Shown: in pieces, positions 32,655 through 43,379 of the stretch | Layout: each line of letters begins with the position of its first letter | Numbering within the stretch: the first letter of the stretch is position 1 | NCBI GenBank assembly: GCA_027924585.1 | Contig: BSBM01001383.1 | Coordinates: forward strand, 496,001-560,000 | DNA length: 64,000 nt | Direction of reading: 5' to 3' | Origin: Larix kaempferi | Lineage: Eukaryota > Streptophyta > Pinopsida > Pinales > Pinaceae | Translations under genes and position numbers: made by a program | The notes under the pieces: generated by a model | What the model was told of the DNA's origin: nothing | The model's input: the letters and a program-made list of their open reading frames with translations, nothing else | Database searches by the model: none

Positions 32655-34449
32655 AAATGTGGACAATTGTGTGTATAGTGGCCGTATACCCCACATATGG
32701 AACATGGATGATTTGTTCGTAGGTTGGGATTTTTTCCCTGACGAGGTGGTCTGTCGGGGTTTTGGTCGGGTGGGGTGGCATTGTTGTTATTGGGGGGGTT
32801 TTGTTGTTGACCGCCCTGATCCTGAGGTTGTTTGTTCCTCCTGTTCCATCCTCTGCCCCTATTCTATTGGCCTTTCTGGTTGCGTTGAGCAGGCTGATTT
32901 TGTTGTGGGGGGCTGTTGGGCGTAAACTTGCCCTTGGGGATTGGGAGGGTTCTGTGGTTGAGCAGGTGGTGAGGGTGCCGACGTTGGGTAGTAACCGGGA
33001 TGTGCCTGAGGTTGGGCTGGAGCTGGTGGGGTTGGTTGTGGATGATAAACTGGAGGAACTGGTGGTTGCACAATCGGGGCTTGCGGGGGGTAGTAAGCTT
33101 GCTGGAATTGGGGGTGTGAATGGGTGAGTGGAACCGAGTGTTGATAAAATGTAGGTTTTCCCATAGGAGAATTATAAGGTGGGGGTGCATGGCTATAACA
33201 CTACGGTGGGCATGATGGTCCATGGATATGAGGAGGTCTAATGGCTGGGGCGTATGAAGTAGTTGCTCCAGAATGGGACGTGGCGCGTGAGAGGTCGGGG
33301 CCACTAGTATCCGGCATAGCTGTGTATGGTTGAGGGCATGATGCCACATGCCCGATGATGCCATCGGCAGCATGGGATGCGCCGGGCGCATCGCTCCAGG
33401 TTGAGTCAGCACGAGGGGCATCAGGTGAGATGGAATATAGATAACCAGATTGGGCATAGATGAGGTCAAACTGTTGAGCTTTGAGAATTGCTTCTTCCTC
33501 AAACTGGGGTCACTCGGATGCCACATCCTTCGTGATGGTTGGTATGAGAGATTTGAGGAACCAGTCTAAAAAGATCCGGTCATCCAACTTGATCTTGCAT
33601 AACGCACATCGTTTGCGCCATTCATGGATGTGGTCCGTGATGTGTGTGGCGGTGTTCTGTCTGCAAGACAAGAGGATCTCTACATCGGCATCATAACGAA
33701 CGGGTAACTGGAAGAATTGCAGGAAAGTGGAGGCAAGGGATGTGAACGTAGGGTGGGTCCCATGAGGTTGGTCAATATACCACTTGGCTACAGCTCCAGT
33801 AAGGGTTCTCTATAATAGTCGAAGGCGAATAGAGTCGTCCATGATGGAGTTAGAGGAACACCATAGGTGGAAAGACATGATATGATTTTGAGGGTCTTCT
33901 CCTCCCTTTCCCTCAAATTTAGGTATGTCCGAGGGGAGTTTGGTGGGCATAGGAGGCCACGTAGGATCATGTCGTATTGGATCATTAGTCAACTTACCTA
34001 ATTCGGGGAGGTTCAGACTGGCCATGAATGGCAAACTAACGGGAAGGTGCATTGGAGGTGGTGGGGGGGTGTGTTTGCCGAGGCGGCGATAGTATGGCCA
34101 CTGCCCCCAATGTGTGGGGCAATGGTGTGGGACATAGCGGCCATAGTGGAGGTGCTTCCCCCAGTGTGTGGGGCGACGGTGTGGGACACAACAACCATGG
34201 TGTAGGTGCTTCCCCCATGTGTGGGGCGATGGTGTGGGCCATATCAGCTATGGTGGAGGTGTTGCCCCCAAGCATGACACCAGTCATTGCTGGATTGGTA
34301 CTAGTAACTAAGACACTAACCACTGGGATGGATGTAGTAGTGTTGATGGTAGGCGTAGGGCCTGTAGACGGTGTGACTGTAGAGGTGGTAGCTGGATGAG
34401 TGGTGGGTCCTCCGTCGACCATCCCACCGAAAAAGGGGTTGGACGTCAT
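32655..34449 (-). pseudogene. Tat-like gag
   Basis: The N-terminal part (34449-34036) is a Thr/Pro-rich frame with short imperfect repeats containing PHTLGEAP-like words. The capsid-type core is in another frame (34052 to about 33520). It has LPSDIPKFEGKGGEDPQNHI, MSFHLWCSSNSIMDDSIRLR, then one TAG near 33810, KWYIDQPHG, FFQLPVRYDADVE, ITDHIHEWRKR and LDWFLKSLIPTITKDVASE. This is the classic retrotransposon gag pattern. A Gln/Pro-rich linker (33164-32859) follows in the same frame, then a CCHC knuckle, CSICGVYGHYTHNC, at about 32704-32663 in a third frame. The protein would form the particle and bind RNA. At least two frameshifts are present. Confidence 0.85.
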
Positions 34450-36463
34450 GCCAGCTAAGGGGATAGATGGAGCCGATCGTGTGGTGTGTTCTGAAACTGA
34501 ATCAAATGTGATATAAGGGGCGTCTGGATCAGGGAGTGAGGCTCTACATCTGTGACGGGGAGAGCCAAGTAGACCGTGCTACGGGGGTTGGCCTCGTTGG
34601 CACTGGGACTGTCTTTGGGACTCAATGATGATGATGAGGGTATTCCGAGTGAGGTGTGATGAGTGAAAAGCTCAAAAAATCCTAGTGCAACCGTGTGTGA
34701 AGAAGGAGAGCGTAAAAAAGGCAGCACTTAGGCCAACAACAATGCTCAAAACACATGTTGCAACAGTTGTGCTGCAAACACACGGAGTGGTAAAAAAAAT
34801 GGTCAGAATACCAACATACAACAGCTCCTAAAAAGAGAAAAAAGGTGTACTCACTAGACTCGGGGGAGGTAAGGGAGCATGCAAACACCTAATCTAGAAG
34901 GTATGTTGATTCGAACTCGATGTATCCTCTGTAGGGTGATGAAATCACGGTCAGACAATACGAAAAGTGGAACCAAAGGCTAGATATCCCCCTATTGGGA
35001 GGGACACCGGGTAGTCAATCCTAGGAGAAAGGCAAGTAAGATACCCCGTTCATGACACATTCGGTTGGGTGAATCTGCAGTTTGCTTCTATCGCCGTTGT
35101 ACTCCCATAAGGGTGGTACAACGAGAACTACGAAAGGTATCCTTTGGTTACTGAATGGATTGCGGTATTCCACTCAAGCTTCCGGAACTAGTCTGGCTAC
35201 TTCATTAACCCTCCTAAGGGAGAGGCTTTCCCGATAAATTGGTTTTAAACTGTGTCAAAAAATAATAAGATATTTTGGAACCCTAGATGACAACAACTAT
35301 GTCTCATATGTAAGCGGCAAAGGGGTGTTATTTGGATACCTATCCCCCTTGCCCTACCTAGCTACCAAATTATTCTGTGTTCCCCAAGTGGGGTTAAGAG
35401 TTGGTTGAATTAAGTAATTTTTTAAGGCTCATTTGAGTTAGTTGTTAGAGTGTGTGCAATGATAATGTTGGCAGTTAACTAGAAAATAAAAGATGGCTTT
35501 AAAAGCTAGAAAAATGGAAACAATTCTGGAAATTGAATGTTGATTCAATTTTTTTTTTTTCAAAACAACTAAAATTGAGAAAAAAGTGGAAATCAAAGCG
35601 TGGCTAAGGGCCTGCTTGGTGCGGTGTGCAGCGTGACTATGGCGCCGAAAGCTACGGTGTACAACGCTTTTTTGAGGAATTTGGGCGCGGTTACTAGTGA
35701 GAAAGTCCCGATTTGTCGCGCAAGTTATGGGTCAGACGATACGGTGTGCACCGCACTATTCGTGGAAATGTTTGCAGTGCAGGTAGAGTGTGGCGGCGCG
35801 CAGGTGGCTAGGGAAGCTGCGTTTTGCAGCACGGTTCTTGGCGTTTTGCTGCGGTGGAAGTCGCACTGGTGGCTAGTGTGGTGTGCGATGCAAATCGCGT
35901 ATATGTCGGGGTAGCGGGCGGCGCTGCTCTGGTGTAGGGACAAGGCCGCGGGAAGAGAGGTGAGAGCCGCGGTCCGGACTGCAAATAAGTAAGACTAACC
36001 CATGCTCTAAGTCATAGCAAAAGGCTAAGAAGCCAATGTGCAGACCGCGCGTAAGTGAGGAAAACTTGCGGTGGAGGCCACGAATAGGTGATGAACAGCT
36101 GCGGTGGGGACTGCGAACAGATCAAGCAAAATCGCGTTTTGAGTCACAGCAAAAGGCTAGGAAGCTAATTTGCAGACCGCGCGAAGGTGAAGAACAGCTA
36201 CGGTGGGGACCGCGAACAGATCAAGAAAAACTGCGTTTTGGGTCGCAGCAAAAGGCTAGGAAGCCGATGTGCAGACCGCGCGAAGGTGAGGAACAACTAC
36301 AATTTAGACCGCAGTTATTAGTGACAAACTCACGGTTTTCTGCCCGACTGCAAACTGGTTGCAACCATACAGGAAAACTCAAAAGACTAATAAGCTAAGC
36401 AAATAAAAACATAAAATATGACTGCAAATGGAAATATCAATAAAACTAAACTGTCGAAGAGGG
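34450..36463 (-). other. Long leader of the Tat-like element, GC-rich repeats
   Basis: About 2 kb between PBS and gag. Long leaders are usual in this lineage. From 35590 to 36345 it is unusually GC-rich compared with the surroundings, and it contains the tandem repeat listed separately. Open frames here are by-products of the repeats. Confidence 0.6.
36017..36345. repeat. GC-rich tandem repeat, about 3 units of 99-132 bp
   Basis: GCAAAAGGCTAGGAAGC followed by TGCAGACCGCGCG recurs at about 36017, 36149 and 36248. An intervening word GGTGGGGACCGCGAACAGAT is shared. The plus-strand frame across it is just the translated repeat. Confidence 0.8.
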
Positions 36464-36487
36464 GTTCAGATAGCGGAGTCGCCAAAC
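36464..36487 (-). promoter_or_regulatory. Primer-binding site of the Tat-like element
   Basis: On the minus strand TTTGGCGACTCCGCT follows an LTR end (CCCCAGCCA) with a three-base gap. TGGCGACTCCGC-type sites are used by Tat-lineage gypsy elements. Confidence 0.75.
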
Positions 36488-36489
36488 TA

Positions 36490-37173
36490 TGGCTGGGGTT
36501 TTAGCCCCTGCCTGTGCAAGTGAGCACCTGTTAAGGATTATGGAATCCTTAACAGCAGTGTGGAAATGATGAACAGTAAACTAAATATAAATGATGGAAC
36601 CAAATGACATTAAATAGTAAATCTAAACTTAAACATGTGCATGAAATAGGATATAACTCGGAACAACGAACGATAAACTTGCAAACATTGTAAAATAAAG
36701 AATCTTTTTTTTACTACAGGCAAGCAAAGGGCTTGCAAAAAATATATTTACCTCAAAGGTGAGGCTAGTGGAGTTCTGGCGGTGTGCTCCGGAGCTCCTT
36801 AGTTTGGTACTCTTCTCTCCAATGCTTGAATGGTGGCTAAAACTTTTGTCTCAAGGGAGGCCAAAAGGAACAAAGAGGGATGGCCTTAGGCTTTTGAAAA
36901 AATTCAGCAGCATGAGTATAGAGTGATTGGGGATACTGAAATGAGGGCCCTCCACCCCTTTTTATAAACTTGGATTAGGGTTTTAGGGCTTTTTTAGGGT
37001 TTTTGCCATATTTTCTCTTTTTTTATTTTATTTTGGGTTGTATTCCCTATTTGTTTGATTTTGACCCTCTTTTGGGGTTTTAGTATGTTTTGAGGGAATT
37101 TTTGGGTATTTTTAATATCCATTTGGGTTTTATGGAGTTTTGGAGGCGAGGTTGGTAGGAAATTTCGGCAACA
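36490..37173 (-). repeat. 5' LTR of the Tat-like element (about 684 bp)
   Basis: On the minus strand it starts TGTTGCCGAAATTTCC and ends ACCCCAGCCA next to the PBS. A TATA box lies inside. The outer end is inferred from the TG...CA rule because no partner LTR was found for comparison. Confidence 0.55.
36955..36970 (-). promoter_or_regulatory. TATA box of the Tat-like LTR
   Basis: Minus strand AGTTTATAAAAAGGGG, about 200 bases from the proposed LTR start. Transcription would run leftwards into the leader and gag. Confidence 0.6.
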
Positions 37174-38047
37174 GAGGTGTATGTCGAAAGGGATGAGTTA
37201 GTAAGCACTTTTTTTATGTTAACAACATACTTTTATAAAGATAGAAGTAGTAAATATATATATATTTATACCATCACTTTGATAAAGTTTTATTAGTTAA
37301 TTAATACTTGGTAATTCATTATACAATACATTTGAATGTATTAATTGTTAATAACTACACCTATGTATTTCAAATAGTCTTTATCTTATCATTAAATAGT
37401 AAGTGAGATTGTTTAAGCTTTGGTATTCTATTTTATGAGAGATTACTTTATATATATATATATTATTCTAACCCTTTTTAATTTCTTTTGAGAAAGGGAA
37501 ACTTTGAAAGAGGGATTTATGAAAAAAAAAGAAAAAGAAAAGATAAATAGTTATATATAAACCATATCTTTTGTAAATATAGTTAAAAGACCAAAAACAG
37601 TGTTTGTTTATTAATTACATTATTAATTGTAATTATAGTAAAGACAACTATGACATATTATTAAGTTACAATAAAATGTGGTAATTAAATTGTTAATGCC
37701 TTATGAAGATGCATTTATGCATTTATAGTCGGATATATAGTGCTATGTAATATTAGTTGTTATGAATTAAGAGAAAGGTGTCTAAACCCTATTAAATGAA
37801 AGTATCAAAATGATATTATTACTATATAAGGGTACATGAATATTTAATTAAATTGTATGGTAAATAAGTGGAGTTAAATCCTCGAAGGACCTCGAACTTT
37901 TGGACTACCAACAAACTCATTCTAGAAAAACGCTTAAGTTCTCCTTTTTGCCAGATGCCCACTCGTGGAGAGAGAGGCCAGCTATTTTTAATTCAAACCA
38001 TGTTGCGTTGGGAGGGGATGATTATTCCTTCTTACTTCTTCCTTTGA
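37174..38047. other. AT-rich gene-free stretch
   Basis: Short (TA)n runs near 37255 and 37450 and a poly(A)-rich segment near 37525. Nothing coding. Confidence 0.5.
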
Positions 38048-38745
38048 TAGCTGCGTTTTCATTTATTTACTGTGCATAGAGGGCTGCGTTTTCATTTATT
38101 TACTGTGCATAGAGGGTTGTGTTTTCATTTGTTTACTGTGCATAGAGGGTTGCACAGGGTTGCGTTTTCATTTATTTACTGTGCATAGAGGGCTGCGTTT
38201 TCATTTTATTTACTGTGCATAGAGGGAAGCTTTTGGATGGCTGCGTTTTCATTTAATTACTGTACATTGCATTGTTGTGGAGAGTCTCTATTGGATGGCT
38301 GTGTTTTCATTTAATTACTGTACATTGCATTGTTGTGGAGAGTCTCTATTGGATGGTTGCATTCCATTTATTTAATGTACATTGCATTGTGGTGGAGAGT
38401 CTCTTTGATGGCCATGTTTTCATTTAATTACTGTACATTGCATTGTTGTGGAGAGTCTCTATTGGATGGCTGCGTTTTCATTTAATTATTGTACATTGCA
38501 TTGTTGTGGAGAGTCTCTATTGGATGGATGCATTCCATTTATTTACTGTACATTGCATTGTGGTGGAGAGTCTCTTTGATTGCTGTGTTTCCTTTTATTT
38601 ACTATGCGTTGAGGGAAGCTTATCGATGGCTGCGTTTTCATTCATTTACTGTGCATAGAGGGAAGCTTATGGACGGATGAGTTCTCATTTATTTACTGAA
38701 CATTGCATTATTGTGGAGAGTCTCTTTGATGGCTGCGTTTTCTTT
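38048..38745. repeat. Mixed tandem array with two related unit types
   Basis: The short unit (about 35 bases) carries GCTGCGTTTTCATTTATTTA then CTGTGCATAGAGGG. The long unit (about 60 bases) carries the same first half, then CTGTACATTGCATTGTTGTG and GAGAGTCTCTATTGGATG. Roughly five short units come first, then about six long ones, then short and long types mixed. The long unit looks like the short one with an added tail. Confidence 0.9.
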
Positions 38746-38759
38746 TATCCTTTTGATAT

Positions 38760-38866
38760 GTTGTGCTATGTAAATACCTGGGCGATACCCCTTGGAGGGA
38801 ATCAACCCAGTGCTACGTAAATACCTGGGGGATACCCCTTGGAGGGAATCAATCCATATTCAATTA
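38760..38866. repeat. Two-copy tandem duplication (about 48 bp)
   Basis: GTAAATACCTGGGCGATACC and CCTTGGAGGGAATCAA occur twice in a row with few differences. Confidence 0.85.
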
Positions 38867-39299
38867 AATATTTTATATGCTGCTTGTAGTGGATTATTTC
38901 GCAAATATTGGGAGTTGGATCTATGATTACATTCCATGTCATTTATCATTTTTATACTATGGTTTTATATATTAAAGGTTGATGTTGAAGTACCTATTGC
39001 ATGTTGCACAGATGCTTGGAGAAGGTCCTTGCAAGCCTTTCGTCTCATATATTATAGATTTGCATGCTAAATATCTTTTGCAACCACTGTGTATCTGCGT
39101 ATGAGAGATACATTGTTGTGCTGATCTTTACGTTTTAGTGGGATAACGATTTGGGATGGGATGGCTCAATGGGAGCCGATCCCTATATGTTTCAAGAAGA
39201 ATATGTATATAGATCATTTATATTGCATGATGGATTTATTTCTCACTTTATATTTTCTGTGGTCTCCTTGTTTGCTCCGTTGGATGCTGCGCAGAAGTG
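38867..39299. other. Unique-looking sequence, no gene seen
   Basis: No coding signal. It continues beyond copia 2 at 46044, since the GGGGA target site joins the two sides. Confidence 0.5.
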
Positions 39300-39304
39300 G
39301 GGGA

Positions 39305-39701
39305 TGAAAGCAAAAATTTCTGATTTTGAAAATGCGGAATAAAACTTTGATACAAAATCAAAATATGAACACCAAATAGATCATACCTCCAGCCATTGAT
39401 GCTACTTGAGTTGCTGTAAAAGATTTCCCTATTCCACAACGTTTAGCTTCCTGTACGACACTTCCAAGCTCTGCTTTCTCTTTCTTGATGGTGTAAAACT
39501 GAAGGGGATTGAGATAGCGAGATTGGGGACCAAACAGGGGTTTAATAGCCAAGCTTCCATCAAGCTTCTGATGGCTATGTGTCAATTGTTCCACAGATTA
39601 AGATAGAGAACCGTTGAGGGAGTTATGGACCATTTCCGAAGCTCTCAACGAGAAATCAATTATTTCCTTAATTAGTTTAATATTAATTAAGAGAGCTTAC
39701 A
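39305..39701 (-). repeat. Copia 2 3' LTR
   Basis: 397 bp. Minus strand starts TGTAAGCTCTCTTAATTAAT and ends TTTTTGCTTTCA. Confidence 0.95.
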
Positions 39702-39711
39702 TTCTCCCACT
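39702..39711 (-). promoter_or_regulatory. Copia 2 polypurine tract
   Basis: Minus strand AGTGGGAGAA immediately before the 3' LTR. Confidence 0.85.
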
Positions 39712-40015
39712 TGGTCCATACTTCCAAACTTAATGTCTCATCTTAAAACCTATTGACAATCTGTATCAAGTAATAGATACAAGAATCATGGCGATAAGTC
39801 CTCTTATGACAAGTATTACCTTCCATGTATTACTATGTATTTATTGCTATTTTAATTTATGTGGCAACAATTTCTTAATGAATAAACCTTATGTTTATTC
39901 TTGGTCCTCATAGATGAATTTTCTCAAATTAAATTAAGGTGCACATATGTATGAGAAAAAACAACACAGTAATTAAGAATTTCATTAAAAATAACATTGT
40001 CCATACAATGAGAAA

Positions 40016-40723
40016 CTACATAATGGAACCAAGTCCCATATTCATTACATGATCCTTGAATTTAAACGGTGGCATGCCCTTAGTCAAAGGATCAGCGATC
40101 ATAAACTCAGTGTTGACGTGCTCAATGACCACTTTCTTTTCTTTAACACGTTCCCTTATGGCTAAATACTTAATGTCGATGTGTTTATTTCGACTCCCAC
40201 TTTTGTTGTTTTTAGCCATAAAAACAACAACTGAATTGTCACAATACATTCTCAATGGCTTAGAGATAGAATCCATAATTCTAAGCCCAGAAATGAAACT
40301 CTTAAGCCATACACCATGTAAAGTAGCCTCAAAACAAGAGACGAACTCGGCTTCCATAGTGGAAGTGGCAATCAAGGTCTGCTTGGCACTCCTCCATGAT
40401 ACAGCTCCACCGGCCATCATAAAAATGTATCCTGATGTTGATTTGCGTGAATCAACACATCCAGCAAAGTCAGAATCTGAGTAGCCAATTACTTCCAAAT
40501 TGTCCGTCCATCTATACATAAGCATGTAGTCTTTAGTTCCTTGAAGATACCTCAGTACTTTCTTTGCAGCTCTCTAGTGGTCTATACCTGGATTACTCTG
40601 ATATCGTCCCAACATTCCCACAACAAATGCAATGTCAGGTCTTGTGCAGACCTGAGCATACATTAGGCTTCCGACAACAGAAGCATATGGAATGTTCTTC
40701 ATTTGTTCCCTTTCAAATTGAAC
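40016..40723 (-). pseudogene. Copia 2 pol, end of RT and RNase H, split off by two stops
   Basis: This continues the long pol frame without a shift. After the TAG at 40726-40724 it reads PYASVVGSLMYAQVCTRPDI, then a TAG near 40576 (expected Trp), then LRYLQGTKDYMLMYR. The RNase H part (40525-40016) follows. It has the Asp in GYSDSDFAGCVD, Glu in STMEAEFVS and Asp in LRMYCDNSVV, plus SRNKHIDIKY and ADPLTKGMPP at the C-terminus. All expected catalytic residues are present, so only the two stops break the protein. Confidence 0.93.
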
Positions 40724-43270
40724 CTATGGATTGTTCTTCGGGCATTGATTCAAATTGAACCTATCACCCTTCACAATGGGAGCTATACTTGGTGAACAAT
40801 CCTTCATCCGAAATATCTCTAAAATTTTATTAATATAGGTTTCCTGAGATAGACCCAAGATGCCTCGAAATCTGTCTCTATGGATCTTAATGCCAATGAC
40901 ATAAGATGCCTCACCCATATCCTTCATATCGAAATTTTTAGAGAGAAATTGTTTCACCTCATGCAGCAAACCCTTATCATTGGTTGCCAGTAAAATGTCA
41001 TCCACATATAAAACAAGAAAACAAATTTTACTCCCACTAACTATCAGATATATACATTGATCCATAATGTTTTCTACAAAACCGAAAGAAGAAATTACAT
41101 TATGGAATTTCAAATACCATTGGCGGGATGCTTGTTTTAAACTGTATAAGGATTTCTTGAGCTTGCAAACCAGATGCTCACCATCACTAGAGGGGAATCC
41201 TTCAGGTTGTTTCATGTAAACCTCCTCCTCTAGATCTCCATTTAGAAAAGTCGTTTTCACATCCATTTGATGCAACTCCAAATCGAAATGGGCTACTAAT
41301 GCCATAACAACGCGCAAGGAATCTTTCTTAGATACATGAGAGAAAGTCTCTGTGTAGTCGATTCCTTCTTTCTGAGTAAATCCCTTAGCAACGAGTCTAG
41401 CCTTGTATCTCTCAATGTTGCCCAATGAGTCTTTCTTTGTCTTAAAGACCCATTTACATCCAATGGCTTTTGCACCATTAGGCAACTCAACAAGATACCA
41501 GACTTCGTTACTCTTCATAGAATTCATCTCTTCCTTCATGGCATCGTACCACAATTCTAATTCTTTGCAATTCATGGCTTGTGAAAAGGACTCGGGATCA
41601 TTTTCAGCTCCAACGTTATAGTCAGATTCTTGCAGATACACAACATAATCATCAGGAATTGCTGATCTCCTTGGTCTAGTAGATCTTCTTAATGTTGTAT
41701 CACTATCTTCTTGAGAAGTATAATGTGGTTCAACTTGTTGTTCAAAAGTTCTTGGAAACTCTTGGACTACCTGATCTACTAGAATGTCGTCAGCAGCTTG
41801 TGGAACTTCAACAATTGGTTGTACAACACCAGCTTGTACTTGAGGGGTGCTGTGAACAATAACCAATCTATCACTTGAAGTGGAAGGTTGAGATTCTGAA
41901 TGATCCTTCTCGGAAACTATGTTCCTGGTTAGATCGCTCCCACTGATCAAGTCATTTTCAAGAAATTTTTCATTTCTTGATTCCACAATCCTAGTGCCGT
42001 GAGATGGACAATAAAATCTGTAACCTTTAGACCTTTCAGCATATCCAATGAAATACCCACTAATGGTCCTTGGGTCCAGCTTCTTTTCTTGTGGATTATA
42101 TATTCTCACTTCAGACGGGCATCCCCAAACGCGCATATGTCGCAAACTCGGTTTCCAACCTTTCAATAATTCAAATGGCGTTTTAGGAACAGCCTTGGTT
42201 GGAACTCGGTTTAATATATACACTGCCTTCTTAAGTGCTTCAGTCCACAAGGATTTAGGAAGATTGGAGCTGCTAAGCATACTCCTCACCATGTCCAATA
42301 CATTTCGGTTTCTTCTTTCTGCTACACCATTCTGGTCGGGTGAATAAGGCATGGTGTATTGGGCAACAATCCCATTCTCTTGAAGAAATTTTGCGAATGG
42401 CCCAGGTGCTTGTCCATCTTCTGTGTATCTACCATAATATTCTCCACCTCTATCTGATCTCACGATCTTAATTTGCTTGCCGCATTGTTTCTCTACTTCA
42501 GCCTTAAAGATCTTAAAGGCATCTAATGCTTCGTTCTTATTATGAAGCATGTAGAGATACATATATCGTGAGTAATCATCTATAAAAGAAATGAAGTATT
42601 TCTGACCATGTGAGTCCATATCTGGACTACATATATCAGTATGTATGATCTCTAATATGTCTGAACTCCTATTGGCACCTTTCTTCGACTTGTTGGTCTG
42701 CTTTCCTTTAATGCAATCCACACAAGTCTCAAAATCAGTAAAATCCAGAGTATTAAGTATCCCTTCATTTACTAATCTTTTAATTCTTTCTATGGAGATA
42801 TGACCTAGTCTCCGATGCCATAATTTAGAGGAATCATCATTAATAACACATCTTTTAGTGCCAGTGTTAACATGCATTGAATCATAAGTGACATTGTTTT
42901 GTAAATTAATGCAGTAAAGACCATCAGACAAAATACCATTCCCAACACAATCAGATTTATAAAATAAACTGAAAGATATTTCTGAAAAGTTGAAGGAATA
43001 TCCAAAAGGTACAAGCCTTGAAACTGAAATCAAGTTTCTAGAAAAACTTGGAACATAAAATGTCTTTTCTAATTCTAAAACAAAACCACTACTTAATGTT
43101 AAATAGCATGTTCCTATAGCTTCCACATGCGAGCCCATCTTGTTTCCTGATAAGATGCTTTGCTCACTTCCTACTGGCTTCCTTAGGCTTTGCAAACCCT
43201 GTAAGGAATTCGAAATGTGAATTGTTGATCCAGAATCAATCCACCAAGTGTTAATATTGACATTGACCAT
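40724..43270 (-). CDS. Copia 2 pol: protease, integrase, reverse transcriptase
   Basis: An 848-residue open frame. Protease: NTWWIDSGSTIHIS near residue 8, catalytic Asp present. Integrase zinc domain: LWHRRLGHISIERI with CVDCIKGKQ. Integrase core: HTDICSPDM, IVRSDRGGEYYG and PDQNGVAERRNRN, so the DDE triad is complete. RT: GCKWVFKTKKDSLGNIERYK, QMDVKTTFLNGDLEEEVYMK and CFLVLYVDDILLAT with the YVDD catalytic pair. The frame actually extends upstream of the annotated Met to about 43350 (residues ending ISFVCYESN), so the true protein began earlier. A gag and CCHC knuckle should precede the protease but are missing. It acts in cDNA synthesis and integration in the particle. Confidence 0.95.
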   Translation of the reverse strand: MVNVNINTWWIDSGSTIHISNSLQGLQSLRKPVGSEQSILSGNKMGSHVEAIGTCYLTLSSGFVLELEKTFYVPSFSRNLISVSRLVPFGYSFNFSEISFSLFYKSDCVGNGILSDGLYCINLQNNVTYDSMHVNTGTKRCVINDDSSKLWHRRLGHISIERIKRLVNEGILNTLDFTDFETCVDCIKGKQTNKSKKGANRSSDILEIIHTDICSPDMDSHGQKYFISFIDDYSRYMYLYMLHNKNEALDAFKIFKAEVEKQCGKQIKIVRSDRGGEYYGRYTEDGQAPGPFAKFLQENGIVAQYTMPYSPDQNGVAERRNRNVLDMVRSMLSSSNLPKSLWTEALKKAVYILNRVPTKAVPKTPFELLKGWKPSLRHMRVWGCPSEVRIYNPQEKKLDPRTISGYFIGYAERSKGYRFYCPSHGTRIVESRNEKFLENDLISGSDLTRNIVSEKDHSESQPSTSSDRLVIVHSTPQVQAGVVQPIVEVPQAADDILVDQVVQEFPRTFEQQVEPHYTSQEDSDTTLRRSTRPRRSAIPDDYVVYLQESDYNVGAENDPESFSQAMNCKELELWYDAMKEEMNSMKSNEVWYLVELPNGAKAIGCKWVFKTKKDSLGNIERYKARLVAKGFTQKEGIDYTETFSHVSKKDSLRVVMALVAHFDLELHQMDVKTTFLNGDLEEEVYMKQPEGFPSSDGEHLVCKLKKSLYSLKQASRQWYLKFHNVISSFGFVENIMDQCIYLIVSGSKICFLVLYVDDILLATNDKGLLHEVKQFLSKNFDMKDMGEASYVIGIKIHRDRFRGILGLSQETYINKILEIFRMKDCSPSIAPIVKGDRFNLNQCPKNNP

Positions 43271-43379
43271 ATTAGATTCATAACAAACAAACGAGATTTC
43301 TTTAAGTTCAGGGATATCACAACGAATTTCAGAGAAATTTGCAGGTTGTACAACTGCATAAAATTAAAGATCACATGCT

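Larger units (their letters stand above)
24986..37173 (-). mobile_element. Tat-like Ty3/gypsy retrotransposon with extra RNase H and antisense gene
   Basis: Reading the minus strand from the right: LTR (37173-36490), PBS (36487-36464), long leader, gag, protease, zinc knuckles, RT, RNase H, integrase, then a separate RNase H ORF (27970-27542). A plus-strand plant-mobile-domain gene (about 25120-27174) follows, and then the 147-bp array, split by copia 1 and reaching 17957. The PBS type, the second RNase H, an antisense ORF and a 3' tandem array are all traits described for the Tat/Ogre lineage. I do not find the 3' LTR; it is either left of 17957 in a form I cannot recognise, or lost. Frames change several times between domains, and RT has a large internal deletion. 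Confidence 0.8.

Noticed and set aside
36036-36398. 120-residue Arg/Gln-rich ORF with repeated CRPREGEEQLRW
   Set aside because: It is the translation of a GC-rich tandem repeat in the gypsy leader on the strand opposite to the element. The repeat units are not all multiples of three (132 and 99 bases, with differences), and there is no independent coding evidence.
39358-39594. 78-residue ORF, repeated at 45695-45931
   Set aside because: It lies wholly inside the copia 2 LTRs and appears twice for that reason only. It is not a duplicated gene.
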